54,354 nt of DNA from assembly GCA_019873655.1 (NCBI GenBank), contig JAIOAU010000020.1, positions 1-54,354 of the forward strand, written 5' to 3'. The notes beneath the pieces are model-generated. The model did not search any database, was not told where the DNA came from, and was given only the letters and a program-made list of their open reading frames with translations. Origin of the DNA: Chloroflexota bacterium (GTDB lineage: Bacteria > Chloroflexota > Anaerolineae > Anaerolineales > Villigracilaceae). Of the stretch, positions 16,916 through 25,284 are shown one piece after another. Position numbers and translations under genes: made by a program. Position 1 is the first letter of the stretch; every line of letters begins with the position of its first letter.

Positions 16916-16937
16916 GGCATCTCCTTTTTGCAGGGCG

Positions 16938-17822
16938 TTAGAGCAGGCCGGGCCGAACAGCGCGGACGGTTTCCAGCGAGGCCAGCGCCTCTTCGACGGT
17001 CAATTCGAACACCAGCGGTCCGGCGAAGCGCGCCTCGGCCAGCCGGTCGAGGAGGCGGCCCAGGTCCAGGTCGCCGCGGCCGAGCGGCTTGTGGTCTTCG
17101 CCGTAGCCGCGCGCGCCCGCGGGCATGCGTTTGCTATCGTGCAGGTGGACTTCCGCCAGGCGCGGCAGAACCCTCTCCACCACGTCGAAGAAGTCGAACC
17201 AGCCGGGGAAGCCGGCCAGCACATGGCCGGTGTCCAGGCAAATCGAGAGGTCGAATTCCTCGGCCAGTTCGAGGGTCATCTCGAGGGGAAACTCGATCGT
17301 CTCGACCGCCAGGCGGCGCGCGGGGATGCCGGTCTCGGCCAGCAGGGTCTGGATGCTCTCCCGCGCCCCGTTCTGGAACTGGCGCAGGATGAGGGCGCGC
17401 GCCGTCTCGGAAATCTTCATATTATAGAACTCGGCGGCCAGCGCGCCAGTGGCGTGCAGCACATAGACTTCCGGTTCGAGGGGCAGGGCAGCCCGGACGG
17501 CGTGAATCAGCGCTTCGACCGAGCCGCGCCGCACGGGCGTCAGGGGCGTCGAGGGTTCCACCGACCAGAGCGGCAGGTGCAGGGTGTAGGTCACGCCCTC
17601 GGCTTTGAGCGCCCGCAGCCGTTCGACCGCCTCCGGGCTGTAGGCGTGGGGCAGGAACATACCCAGGTCGCCGCCCAGTTCGATGGGATTGAAGCCCTTC
17701 TCGTACAGGCGGCGCGCCAGAGCGGCGTGGTCAAAGTTGACGAGGCTGGCCATCACCTGCTCGGCAGGCACGCCAGGCGGGACGAGCGCCTCCAGTTGCA
17801 TCGCCATGATTCCGAAACGCAT
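16938..17822 (-). CDS. sugar-phosphate isomerase/epimerase-like TIM-barrel protein
   Basis: 294 residues of the AP-endonuclease-2/xylose-isomerase-like family. Metal-ligand positions are visible: the Glu in RRLAVETIEFP, the Asp and His in LSICLDTGHVLAGF, the His in LAEVHLHDSKR and a C-terminal Glu in LVFELTVEEAL. Members are sugar epimerases/isomerases, endonucleases, or the cobamide-remodelling phosphodiesterase CbiR, and sequence reading alone does not choose between them. AGGAGG 8 bp upstream supports the ATG at 17822 rather than the longer frame. It sits between the C45-like gene and the MFS transporter gene. Confidence 0.75.
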   Translation of the reverse strand: MRFGIMAMQLEALVPPGVPAEQVMASLVNFDHAALARRLYEKGFNPIELGGDLGMFLPHAYSPEAVERLRALKAEGVTYTLHLPLWSVEPSTPLTPVRRGSVEALIHAVRAALPLEPEVYVLHATGALAAEFYNMKISETARALILRQFQNGARESIQTLLAETGIPARRLAVETIEFPLEMTLELAEEFDLSICLDTGHVLAGFPGWFDFFDVVERVLPRLAEVHLHDSKRMPAGARGYGEDHKPLGRGDLDLGRLLDRLAEARFAGPLVFELTVEEALASLETVRAVRPGLL

Positions 17823-17866
17823 AGGGCGGCCTCCTTTGCGATGGAGAGGCGTTGCAGGCTCCCCGC

Positions 17867-18964
17867 TCACGCCTGCAACGAGTAGGTATGATAGGGATTC
17901 TCGCACGGATTGCCCCAGGCGATGTGCATCTGGCGCGCCGTCAGGTCGATCACCAGGGCGTTGATGGTCTTCTCCCGGTCGAGCGGGTCGTTGACGTCCA
18001 CGGCGTGGTTGCAGATCGAGTTGGAGTAATTGACGTGGTCGCGCTGGATCGCCTGCAGGGTCTTGATGGTGTGCCGTTCCTCACGCTTGATCAGCCGCAG
18101 GGCGCGAAAATAACGGATGCGCGAGGCCACCAGGTCTTCCGGTTCGCGCTCGATCTCCTGCATGCGCGGCGTAAGATAGTGATTGGTGTGGACGATGTAC
18201 CCGTCCTCTCCATACAGGATGGCAAAGCGCCGCGCCGAGACTTCCACCGAATACAACTCGCCGCTCTCATGGACCAGGACGTGATTGTATCCGGCCGCCC
18301 GCTGCGCCGACAGCATGTGCCGGATGGCCTCGTCGGGCGTGCGCGCCGCCAGCACCGCCCGCGAGACGACGATGCGCGGCGTGCCGATGCGCGAATCGTT
18401 CGGATAGACCGAGTCGCACATTTGGGCGATTCCGTAAGCGTTGAAGCCGATATTCGGCAGCAGCCCGCCGTAGGTCATGGCCAGAAAGGGCGGTTCGTGC
18501 TTCGGCGTGGCGTGGACGACGAAGACATCGTCCTCATCTTCGGGCACCCAGTCTTCGTTGTGCGCCAGCAGGACGTGACCGTCGGCCGTGCGCTCGTCGT
18601 TGACCGCCATGCTGGTGCAGCGCGTCAGGTGCAGGGCGTCCATCGTCACCGCTTCCATGGCGTTGATGACGGACAAGTCGTCGAAATCCACGTTCGCGCC
18701 TTCGGCGATGCCCTGCATTTCTTCCACGTATTGCGGGTAACGTTCCTGGGCAAAGGGGATGTACTTGCGAGCCTGGATTTGAGCGCCTTCCCAGGTCAGT
18801 TCCAGTTGCTGATACGCGCTGGCCAGCAGGATATGGCCATTCTCGATGCTGTGCTGAACCTGTTTTCGGCAGGCCTCGCCGATCTGGCGGCCCATCTCAC
18901 GATGAGTCCCTTTGACGTAAATCAGCGGCGGCGGATTGGGATGAACCGGGGTTTTGGCAGACAT
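17867..18964 (-). CDS. C45-family acyltransferase/peptidase-like Ntn hydrolase
   Basis: 365 residues. The N-terminal motif YVKGTHREMGRQIGEACR and the putative nucleophile Cys in LTRCTSMAVNDERTADGHVLLAHNEDW match the acyl-coenzyme A:6-aminopenicillanic-acid acyltransferase (C45) family. These are Ntn hydrolases whose precursors cleave before the Cys to expose it. Members hydrolyse amide bonds of N-acyl amino acids or lactams. Later motifs (GLLPNIGFNAYGIAQ, VHTNHYLTP) are also typical. GAGGAA precedes the ATG. The substrate is unknown. Confidence 0.85.
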   Translation of the reverse strand: MSAKTPVHPNPPPLIYVKGTHREMGRQIGEACRKQVQHSIENGHILLASAYQQLELTWEGAQIQARKYIPFAQERYPQYVEEMQGIAEGANVDFDDLSVINAMEAVTMDALHLTRCTSMAVNDERTADGHVLLAHNEDWVPEDEDDVFVVHATPKHEPPFLAMTYGGLLPNIGFNAYGIAQMCDSVYPNDSRIGTPRIVVSRAVLAARTPDEAIRHMLSAQRAAGYNHVLVHESGELYSVEVSARRFAILYGEDGYIVHTNHYLTPRMQEIEREPEDLVASRIRYFRALRLIKREERHTIKTLQAIQRDHVNYSNSICNHAVDVNDPLDREKTINALVIDLTARQMHIAWGNPCENPYHTYSLQA

Positions 18965-19046
18965 CTGTTCCTCGACTTTGAGAGATGCCGCGAAAGGAGC
19001 GGCAAAGGAAACAAAGATCTGCCTGTAATTCTATCATTGCCCTGGG

Positions 19047-19080
19047 AAAAAAGGAAACCCGCCGCAGCGGGCGGCGGGTT
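19047..19080 (-). terminator. rho-independent terminator of the sigma/anti-sigma operon
   Basis: Read on the minus strand, a perfect 9-bp stem (ACCCGCCGC with its complement, 5-nt loop, 19058-19080) is followed by TTTCCTTTTTT. It lies just after the stop of the bactofilin-like gene. Confidence 0.85.
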
Positions 19081-19086
19081 CAAGCG

Positions 19087-20091
19087 TCAACCGGTTTGCT
19101 CGCCGGGGGGCGGGGGAGCGGCCAGCGGACCTCCGGCCTGCTCCACTCCAGCGACCGGACGCGTCCCGAAGCGGGTCATGATCGTCGCGCCGAAGGCGGC
19201 CAGGCCGAGCAAAGTCGGGGCCAGCCAGCCGACGCAGTTCAGCACCGGCACCGAGGTCAGCATGGCGCTGACCAGCGTCAGGACGAACGTCCCCAGGCCG
19301 GCGGCGAAGGAGGGATGCCATTGCCGGCGAATGGCCTGGGTGAACCGCTGGCCGATCTCATAACCGAGCGAAATCCAGCCAAAGGCGGCCATCACCAGCA
19401 GGGCCACCGCCAGCAGGAAAGCGATCGGGAAGAGCACCAACAACAGAATCAACGCCAGAGGGGTCAGGAACGCGACGAGCAGTCCAACGCCGCCCGAAAT
19501 CAGCGGTTGATGGACGAGGGCGCGCCCGACGCGCTCGGCCTGCGGGGCCAGGAAGAGCATGGCCAGCATGGCCAGGAACGCCCAGACCAGGCTGTTCCAC
19601 AGGCTCGTCCACGGGCGAAAATCCAGGTTCAGGTCGGAAAAATGCCATCGCGGGAAGGCGCGATTCGGGACGACGATCTGCGGCCCTTCGACGGTCAGGC
19701 CGGCGTCGGTGTTGATTTGCCCGCTGATGCGCGCCCCGGCGGCGCGCTCCAGGGTGCACTTCACCATGTTCAAATTGCCGTCCAAATAGGCGCTGTCTTC
19801 CAGGGTCAGCGCGCTGAAGACGGCGGCCACATCGCCGCGCACCTCGCCGGCGACCGTCATGCTGGAGCCGACCAGCACAACCGAGCCGGTGACCACCGCC
19901 CCCTCCTCGATGAAAACCGAGCCGCCGACCACAACCAGGTCGCCGTTCAGCGTCTGACCGCTTTCGAGGGTGAAACTGCGGCCGAAAATGACCGTGCCTT
20001 CGAGCGCGCCGGCGGCCGCGACCGGCTGCGGCGCGGCAAACAACAACGAGAGGCTCAGGATGAGCAGCAGAAATTTGAGAGAGGGTTTCAT
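19087..20091 (-). CDS. bactofilin-like (polymer-forming) membrane protein
   Basis: 334 residues. A signal peptide (MKPSLKFLLLILSLSLLFAAPQ) leads to a repeated beta-solenoid region (about 30-150) with rungs such as GQTLNGDLVVVGGSVFIEEGAVVTGSVVLVGSSM, the pattern of bactofilin/polymer-forming domains. A cluster of four to five transmembrane helices (about 165-310) and a Pro-rich tail follow. The repeat domain should lie outside the membrane. It is the last gene of the ECF sigma/anti-sigma operon, 4 bp after the anti-sigma stop, so it may be an envelope sensor or target of that system. Confidence 0.8.
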   Translation of the reverse strand: MKPSLKFLLLILSLSLLFAAPQPVAAAGALEGTVIFGRSFTLESGQTLNGDLVVVGGSVFIEEGAVVTGSVVLVGSSMTVAGEVRGDVAAVFSALTLEDSAYLDGNLNMVKCTLERAAGARISGQINTDAGLTVEGPQIVVPNRAFPRWHFSDLNLDFRPWTSLWNSLVWAFLAMLAMLFLAPQAERVGRALVHQPLISGGVGLLVAFLTPLALILLLVLFPIAFLLAVALLVMAAFGWISLGYEIGQRFTQAIRRQWHPSFAAGLGTFVLTLVSAMLTSVPVLNCVGWLAPTLLGLAAFGATIMTRFGTRPVAGVEQAGGPLAAPPPPGEQTG

Positions 20092-20095
20092 GACA

Positions 20096-20620
20096 TTAAA
20101 CTCCTTGCGGGACCCTGGCCGCTTTCTTCAGCGAAACGAACCAAAGCAAACCGCCGCCAAGCGTCAGCAGGGTCGCCAGCGTGCGCACATGCGCCGGAAT
20201 CAGCCCGTCGAGCACGTGCAGAAAGGTGGTCAGTGTATCGCGATACACCTGGAACGAGATCCAAATCTCGACCAATCTCGAGAACAGCGAGGAGAGCGAA
20301 AGCGAAGGCGAGGCGAAGAAAGCCTGCGCAGTCGGCCAAATTAGGAGGGCCAGAATTGCAAGCACCCCCGCCGAAAGGACGAGCACTCCCGACGCCATCC
20401 GCCGCCGCTGAGCGGCCTTGTACGCCGCCAGCCGGACCTGGAAGCGGGCGCGAAACCCCCGCGCCGGCGCGACCGGACGCGCCGCCGCCAACGCCAGGTC
20501 CACCTCCCGAAGCGCAGCGCAGGCCAGGCAGGCGCGCAGATGCGCCTGGAGTTGTCCTTGCTGTTCGTCCGTCAGGGGCTGCTCTTTCAGCAGCCAATCT
20601 TCAAATGGCTGGTGATTCAT
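20096..20620 (-). CDS. anti-sigma factor, zinc-finger type, membrane-anchored
   Basis: 174 residues. The cytoplasmic N-terminus has HLRACLACAALREVD, the HxxxCxxC core of zf-HC2 anti-sigma domains. A membrane helix (about 75-95, VLVLSAGVLAILALLIW) and a second near 145-165 follow. It overlaps the ECF sigma gene by 20 bp, the usual sigma/anti-sigma coupling. It should hold the sigma factor inactive at the membrane until an envelope signal releases it. Confidence 0.82.
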   Translation of the reverse strand: MNHQPFEDWLLKEQPLTDEQQGQLQAHLRACLACAALREVDLALAAARPVAPARGFRARFQVRLAAYKAAQRRRMASGVLVLSAGVLAILALLIWPTAQAFFASPSLSLSSLFSRLVEIWISFQVYRDTLTTFLHVLDGLIPAHVRTLATLLTLGGGLLWFVSLKKAARVPQGV

Positions 20621-21203
20621 AGAGAATCCTTTCGGCCTGTGTTCCGGATTCGAGTTCTTTTTCCTGCCAGAGGACGGCCAGGGCTTTGCGGGCGCGGTGC
20701 AGGCGGCTCTTGACGGCCGGGACGGTCAAGTGGAGGCTCTGGGCGATTTCGACTTCCGAGGCGTCGTGCCAGTAGCGCAGGACGATCGCCGCCCGGTCGA
20801 GCGGTTCGAGTTCCTGGAGCAGGCGCTGCAAGCGGCGCTGCTGTTCGCGGCGGGCGGCCTCGGCCTCCGGGTCAGGGGCATGCTGGTCGGGAAGTTCGAA
20901 GGGCGTTTCCTCGTCCTCGTCGATCGAAAAGGTCGAGAAACGCCGCCGGCGGAGTTTGTCGATGCAATGATGCGCGGCGATCGACAGCAGCCAGGTCGCG
21001 AAGGAACGCTCGGCGTCGTAGCGGGACAGGTTTTGATAGACCTTGAGAAAGGTCTCCTGCGCGGCGTCCTCGGCGGCTTCTGGTTCGCCCAGCATGCGAT
21101 AACACAGGTTATAGACCGGCGTCTGATAGGTTTCGACCAGGATGGCGAAGGCCTCGTCGTCGCCGTTGCGGGCCTGGAGCACCCAGACCTTTTCCTCGTT
21201 CAC
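20601..21203 (-). CDS. ECF RNA polymerase sigma factor
   Basis: 200 residues with both ECF regions. Sigma-2: AFAILVETYQTPVYNLCYRMLGEPEAAEDAAQETFLKVYQNL and FATWLLSIAAHHCIDKLRRRR. Sigma-4: LEPLDRAAIVLRYWHDASEVEIAQSLHLTVPAVKSRLHRARKAL. An acidic linker separates them. It starts at GTG (21203) with AGGAG five bases upstream. It leads a three-gene operon with its anti-sigma factor and a bactofilin-like protein, so it probably controls an envelope-stress regulon. Confidence 0.93.
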   Translation of the reverse strand: MNEEKVWVLQARNGDDEAFAILVETYQTPVYNLCYRMLGEPEAAEDAAQETFLKVYQNLSRYDAERSFATWLLSIAAHHCIDKLRRRRFSTFSIDEDEETPFELPDQHAPDPEAEAARREQQRRLQRLLQELEPLDRAAIVLRYWHDASEVEIAQSLHLTVPAVKSRLHRARKALAVLWQEKELESGTQAERILYESPAI

Positions 21204-21270
21204 ACAGGCTCCTGAATGAGTGTTCTGCTAGAGTATACGGATAGGGCCGCGGCGGGTTGCGGCGGAGCGA

Positions 21271-22515
21271 TCAGGCTTTCACTTTTGTAAGCAGCAGGGC
21301 GCTGGCGGCAGTGCAAATCGCCCCGACGATGAACATGGTCGTGTAGCCGGTCCACAGGCCGGCGGCGGGCTGGTTGAGCAGATCCAGCACCGGCCCCCAC
21401 AGACGGCCGACGGCCCCCGAACCTGCGGTGGCGATGTTGGTCAGGCCGACGAACAGGCCAGCGTCCTCGGCCGGGGCGAGGCGATTCGCCAGCGCCCAGT
21501 TGGCGGTCAGGAAGAGGCCGACCCCCGCGCCGACCACACTGCCGTAGATGGTCAACATCCCGACCGTATCGGCCAGCAGGAGCAGGAGACAACCCAGGCC
21601 GGTGAGCAGGCTGGCGGCCACCAGGACACGCTTGGCGCCGATGCGGTCGGACAGCCAGCCGCCGGTCAGGGCCAGTATCAGCAGGCCGACGGTCAGGGCG
21701 GCCATCAGGTTGCCGGTCGCCTGGACGGGGTTCTCCGCTTTCAGCACATCCCTGATGTAGTATTGGGCGAACTGTTGGATGCCATAGATGCCGAACAGGA
21801 AGACAAAACGCTCGGCAATCAGCCACCAATAAGAGGCGTGGGCTTTGAAATCCAGGCGCGGCTGTCCGGCCCGCGCCTGCAGGGCGGCCAGGCGTTCGCG
21901 GCGAATCGACTCGGCGGTGGTCGGCTCCTCGGGCGTGAACAGGACGGTGACGAGAGTCGAGACGAACATGACCGCCATGACGACCATCAGCACCCGCGAC
22001 GGGTCGCGGCCGGAGGGGTCGAGCAGATTCCCCGCCGCCAGCGAGGCGACGATCAGGGCGGCCATGTCCACGACGGTCTTGATGGCGCTGGCCAGGCCGA
22101 GTTTTTCCAGGGCGACGCGATCGGGCAGCAGGCCCTGGGCCGGGCCGTGGGCGATGTTGGAACTGAATTGCAGGCCGATGTAGCCGATGAACAGCCAGGT
22201 CAGGCCGCCGGCCCAGCCGAGGATGGCGAGGAAAACGAAATCGAACAGCGTGCCGATGACGATCAGCGGCCGCCGCCGCCCGAAGCGCGAGACCCAGCGG
22301 TCGCTCAGCCAGCCAGAGACCGGCTGGACGATCATGGCGATGATCAGCCCGACGAAGGTCAGCAGGCCGAGGGTGGTGTTCTTCTGCTCGTCGGGGACAT
22401 AATTGAGCAGCACGGCCGGCAGGACGATGGGATGCAGGGCGTTCCATTTGAACGACAGCCCGATCCAATAGGCGTTCAGGAGCAGCATTTTCCAGACGGA
22501 GGTGATTTTCTTCAT
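21271..22515 (-). CDS. MFS transporter
   Basis: 414 residues with about twelve membrane helices. Loop motifs are GWLSDRWVSRFGRRRP in the first half and GGWLSDRIGAKRV in the second. It is a paralogue of the transporter at 15647-16915. The ATG at 22515 has GAGGAG upstream and overlaps the stop of the acyltransferase gene by 4 bp (ATGA), so translation is coupled. A much longer frame continues upstream antisense of nothing sensible and is ignored. The substrate is unknown; the family resembles sugar or glycoside carriers. Confidence 0.85.
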   Translation of the reverse strand: MKKITSVWKMLLLNAYWIGLSFKWNALHPIVLPAVLLNYVPDEQKNTTLGLLTFVGLIIAMIVQPVSGWLSDRWVSRFGRRRPLIVIGTLFDFVFLAILGWAGGLTWLFIGYIGLQFSSNIAHGPAQGLLPDRVALEKLGLASAIKTVVDMAALIVASLAAGNLLDPSGRDPSRVLMVVMAVMFVSTLVTVLFTPEEPTTAESIRRERLAALQARAGQPRLDFKAHASYWWLIAERFVFLFGIYGIQQFAQYYIRDVLKAENPVQATGNLMAALTVGLLILALTGGWLSDRIGAKRVLVAASLLTGLGCLLLLLADTVGMLTIYGSVVGAGVGLFLTANWALANRLAPAEDAGLFVGLTNIATAGSGAVGRLWGPVLDLLNQPAAGLWTGYTTMFIVGAICTAASALLLTKVKA

Positions 22516-23264
22516 GCGAAGTCTCCTCGAAGGGGGTCCGGCAGCAGGCGGGCAATGGCCTGCATGATTCTTTCGGCGGCCAGGCGGTCTTTCTGCTCGG
22601 CGCTCAGGTCGGGCGGCAGGGATAATCGATACGCCTGCCCGAAGCGCAGGCAGAGCGCGCCCTGGCTCTCGTAGACGCCCACCGGCGTGATGGGATGCTC
22701 GCCGGCCAGCAGGGCGACGAAGCGCCCGGCGCCGGGCGGCGGCCAGGCGAGGACGCCGTCGGGAGGGTTGTCGCCGCCTTCGGGCGCCAGGCCGAGGATG
22801 GCCTGCGGATGCGACCGGCGGTAGGCCAGCGCGCTGCGCACGGCGCGGGCGCGCGCCTCGACCTCCCAGGGGCGGGGCGGCATGGGCGGCATGAGCGTGA
22901 ATCCGTACACCTTCGCCAGCCGCCGCAGGAGGAGGCGCGAACCCGTCCGCCCCAGCGGGGCGTACCAGCGGCCGGGAAAGGTCAACTCGCCCGTCATGAT
23001 GAAATGAATCTCGGCCGGGACGACCGCCGCCAGCGCCAGCGCCATCCACCAGGCGCGGAAGCCGGGGCGGTAGTAGTGATTGAAGGTGAGCAGGCAGGGG
23101 CCGCGGCCGGGAATGTTTTCCTCGCCGAGGACGGACAGCGGCGGCTGCAAACGGCGGACGCAGGCCAGACCGTCGCGGCGGAAGGAACGCCGCCCGCCGA
23201 AGAAGACCCGCCCGGCGAGGCCGAAGAGGTTGGCAGGAGGGTAAGAGTAGCGGGGATAAGTCAC
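22512..23264 (-). CDS. PlsC-like acyltransferase
   Basis: 250 residues. LLTFNHYYRPGF matches the acyltransferase NHX4D block with the Asp replaced, and ILGLAPEGGDNP matches the EGTR block, so it belongs to the lysophospholipid/1-acyl-glycerol-3-phosphate acyltransferase superfamily in a divergent form. ITPVGVYESQGALCLRFGQAYRL is the usual C-terminal block. The apparent start is GTG at 23264 without a clear ribosome-binding site, and it lies just after a strong hairpin, so the start is uncertain. A lipid-modification role is inferred. Confidence 0.7.
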   Translation of the reverse strand: MTYPRYSYPPANLFGLAGRVFFGGRRSFRRDGLACVRRLQPPLSVLGEENIPGRGPCLLTFNHYYRPGFRAWWMALALAAVVPAEIHFIMTGELTFPGRWYAPLGRTGSRLLLRRLAKVYGFTLMPPMPPRPWEVEARARAVRSALAYRRSHPQAILGLAPEGGDNPPDGVLAWPPPGAGRFVALLAGEHPITPVGVYESQGALCLRFGQAYRLSLPPDLSAEQKDRLAAERIMQAIARLLPDPLRGDFA

Positions 23265-23276
23265 AGAAGTACAGAC

Positions 23277-23307
23277 CCGACCCGTTCCCTGACTGGGAAC
23301 GGGTCGG
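23277..23307. terminator. 13-bp perfect hairpin after the aldo/keto reductase gene
   Basis: CCGACCCGTTCCC-TGACT-GGGAACGGGTCGG lies between the AKR stop (23322) and the acyltransferase start (23264). It is probably a terminator for the AKR transcript; the T-tract on the minus strand is weak. Confidence 0.6.
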
Positions 23308-23321
23308 CAGCAATGAAGGGG

Positions 23322-24293
23322 TTACCAGGCGTAGGCTTCCGGGGCGGGGCCGCCGGGGCCGGGGAAGATTTCGTCGAGTTTCTTGAGCGCCGCCTCGTCC
23401 AGTTTGATTTCGAGGGCGCGCAGCGAACCGGTCAGTTGGTCGAGGGTGCGCGGGCCGATGATCGGGGCGGTGACGGCCGGGTTGTGCAGCAGCCAGGCCA
23501 GGGCCACGTCGGCGGGCTGCTCGCCCAGGTCGCGGCAGAAGGCCTCCCACTGTTCCAGTTTGGGACGTTTCTCCTCGATGCGCTTCTGCATGTCCTCCGA
23601 GGCGCGGCGGCCCTTCTCGATCTTCTCCAGCACGCCGCCCAGCAGGCCGCCCGCCAGCGGACTCCAGGGGATGACGCCCAGCCCGTAGGCCTGGCAGGCC
23701 GGCAGGACTTCCAGTTCGATCATGCGGGCGTCCAGGTTGTAGAGGCTCTGTTCGCTGACCAGGCCGAGGAAGTGGCGCGCCCGCGCTGTCTCCTGCGCCT
23801 GGACGATGTGCTAGCCGGCAAAGTTGGAGGAGCCGACGTAGAGCACCTTGCCCTGCTGGACGAGCACTTCCATCGCCTGCCAGATTTCGTCCCAGGGGGT
23901 CAGGCGGTCGATGTGGTGCATTTGATAGAGGTCGATGTGGTCGGTTTGCAAACGGCGGAGCGATTCCTCGCAGGCCTGGCGGATGTGCAGGGCCGAGAGG
24001 CGCGACTGGTTGGGCCAATCGCCCATGCGCCCGTAGACTTTGGTGGCGATGACGGTCTTCTCGCGCCGCCCGCCGCCCTGGGCGAACCAGCGGCCGATGA
24101 TCTGCTCGGTGACGCCCTCGCCGAGTTTCCAGCCGTAAACGTTGGCCGTGTCGAAGAAGTTGATGCCCAACTCGAGGGCCTTGTCCATGATGGCGAAGGA
24201 CTCTTTCTCCTCCGTCTGCGGGCCGAAGTTCATCGTCCCCAGGCACAGGCGGGAGACTTTGAGGCCGGTGCGGCCGAGTTGCGTGTATTCCAT
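23322..24293 (-). pseudogene. aldo/keto reductase interrupted by an in-frame amber codon
   Basis: Full-length AKR of 324 codons with one internal TAG at codon 161 (plus-strand 23811-23813). Upstream: FFDTANVYGWKLGEGVTEQIIG, VIATKVYG and LYQMHHID carry the Asp, Tyr, Lys and His of the AKR tetrad. The stop falls in SSNFAG(*)HIVQAQE, where homologues have Trp, so TGG to TAG is the simplest change. Downstream the same frame continues (LVSEQSLYNLD, VIPWSPLAGGLLGG, IIGPRTLDQL) with no decay. It is therefore a very recent nonsense mutation, a sequencing error, or a suppressed stop. AGGAGG precedes the ATG. Confidence 0.88.
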
Positions 24294-24312
24294 GATCTAC
24301 CTCCTTGAAACA

Positions 24313-24540
24313 TCAATGCCCGCAGTGCGAGCAGTTGCCGCCGCTGCAGGTGCTGCAAGAGGCGGCCGAAGCGCCGGCCACGGCCTTGCCGCCGCTCTCG
24401 GCGAAGAAGAGCGACAGTTTGCGCCGGGTGTGCTTGCCGCCGCAGACCGCGCAGGGGATGGGTTCATCCGCCTGACTCATCGGACGGATGGTCTCGAAGA
24501 CCTGATGACAATCCTGACATTCATACTCATAAATGGGCAT
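24313..24540 (-). CDS. FmdB-family zinc-ribbon protein
   Basis: 75 residues. MPIYEYECQDCHQVFE and CAVCGGKHTRRKLSLFF are the diagnostic FmdB/CxxC_CxxC_SSSS ribbon. A Gly/Ala stretch leads to a Cys-rich tail (CSTCSGGNCSHCGH) that could bind a second metal. It was named for a putative regulator next to formamidase; the function is unproven. ATG at 24540 is favoured, with GAGGTG just upstream. It lies 19 bp upstream of the AKR gene, probably in one transcript. Confidence 0.85.
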   Translation of the reverse strand: MPIYEYECQDCHQVFETIRPMSQADEPIPCAVCGGKHTRRKLSLFFAESGGKAVAGASAASCSTCSGGNCSHCGH

Positions 24541-24601
24541 AGGCACCTCGCTTTTCGTTGGCGTTTTCGGACGCGATGATCGCCATGGATTGATTCAAGA
24601 C

Positions 24602-24617
24602 GGGGGCAAAGCCCCCC
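24602..24617. terminator. GGGGGC-AAA-GCCCCC hairpin
   Basis: This short GC hairpin lies downstream of the RNase HI stop on the minus strand. It shares GGGGGGCTTTGCCCCC (complement) with the hairpin at 3964-3984 behind the kinase gene, so it is either a reused terminator type or a small dispersed repeat. Confidence 0.5.
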
Positions 24618-24651
24618 TCGAGAACATCATCGGAAACTCTTTTATTTTACT

Positions 24652-25275
24652 TCACTTGCGGTTGAAATCAGCGGGAATCTCGCCCCAGGCCTGGGTATCC
24701 CACTTCAGGACGGGGTTGGGGTAGTCGTTTTCTGCCAGCCAGCGCTCGGCGCGGGCGATGAGATCGAAGAGCGGGGCATTCTTCTCGTCGGGCAGGAGGT
24801 CGGTCCTGCACTTTTTCTGCCGCACCCAGGCCAGGGCGGTTTCGGAATCCGAATAGACGGGGGCGGGACTGCCGCGCTGCTTGAGCCAGGCCAGGGCGTG
24901 GACAATGGCCAGGAATTCGCCGATGTTGTTCGTCCCGTTCTCGAACGGCCCCTGGCGGAAGACCTCGCGGCCGGTGTCGGTCTCGACACCGCGGTATTCG
25001 AGGCGGCCCGGGCTGCCCGAACAGGCCGCGTCCACGCAGTAACTGCCGGGGAGCGGCGGCTGGGGGGCAAAGAGCCACTCGCCGTCCGATTCCGGTTTGC
25101 CTATGTAATCGAAGTACTGGCCTTGCAGGGCCTTTTCGGCGGCTTTGCGGCTGGCGAAGGCCTTGTACTGCGCCCCCTCGAAACCCTTGACCTGGGCCTC
25201 GCACGCCTCCCAGGTAGTGAAGATTCCCGTCTGGCGGCCTTTCCAGACGACGTAGAATTTGGGCTTGCCGGCCAT
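24652..25275 (-). CDS. rnhA: RNase HI with N-terminal viroplasmin domain
   Basis: 207 residues. Residues 1-50 (KFYVVWKGRQTGIFTTWEACEAQVKGF, YKAFASRKAAEKAL) form the caulimovirus viroplasmin / RNase H1 N-terminal hybrid-binding domain. Residues about 75-205 are the catalytic domain, with Asp in YCVDAACSGSPG, Glu in NNIGEFLAIVHAL and Asp in VYSDSETALAWV. It cleaves the RNA strand of RNA-DNA hybrids, removing primers and R-loops. GAGG lies 4 bp before the ATG. It is 9 bp downstream of the solute-binding-protein gene, so it may be co-transcribed with an unrelated gene. Confidence 0.9.
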   Translation of the reverse strand: MAGKPKFYVVWKGRQTGIFTTWEACEAQVKGFEGAQYKAFASRKAAEKALQGQYFDYIGKPESDGEWLFAPQPPLPGSYCVDAACSGSPGRLEYRGVETDTGREVFRQGPFENGTNNIGEFLAIVHALAWLKQRGSPAPVYSDSETALAWVRQKKCRTDLLPDEKNAPLFDLIARAERWLAENDYPNPVLKWDTQAWGEIPADFNRK

Positions 25276-25284
25276 GCCGCCTCT

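Noticed and set aside
15593-17392. A 599-residue plus-strand open frame
   Set aside because: It is antisense to the MFS and TIM-barrel genes, has the low-complexity Arg/Asp/Gln make-up of GC-rich shadows, and shows no family motif.
21271-24246. A single 991-residue minus-strand protein
   Set aside because: Only the last 414 residues are a real MFS transporter; the rest is an out-of-frame reading of the acyltransferase and aldo/keto reductase genes.
23322-24293. Pyrrolysine or selenocysteine at the internal stop of the aldo/keto reductase
   Set aside because: The stop is TAG, not TGA, so the tRNA-Sec does not apply; Trp, not Pyl, is expected at the site and there is no pyl gene in the window.
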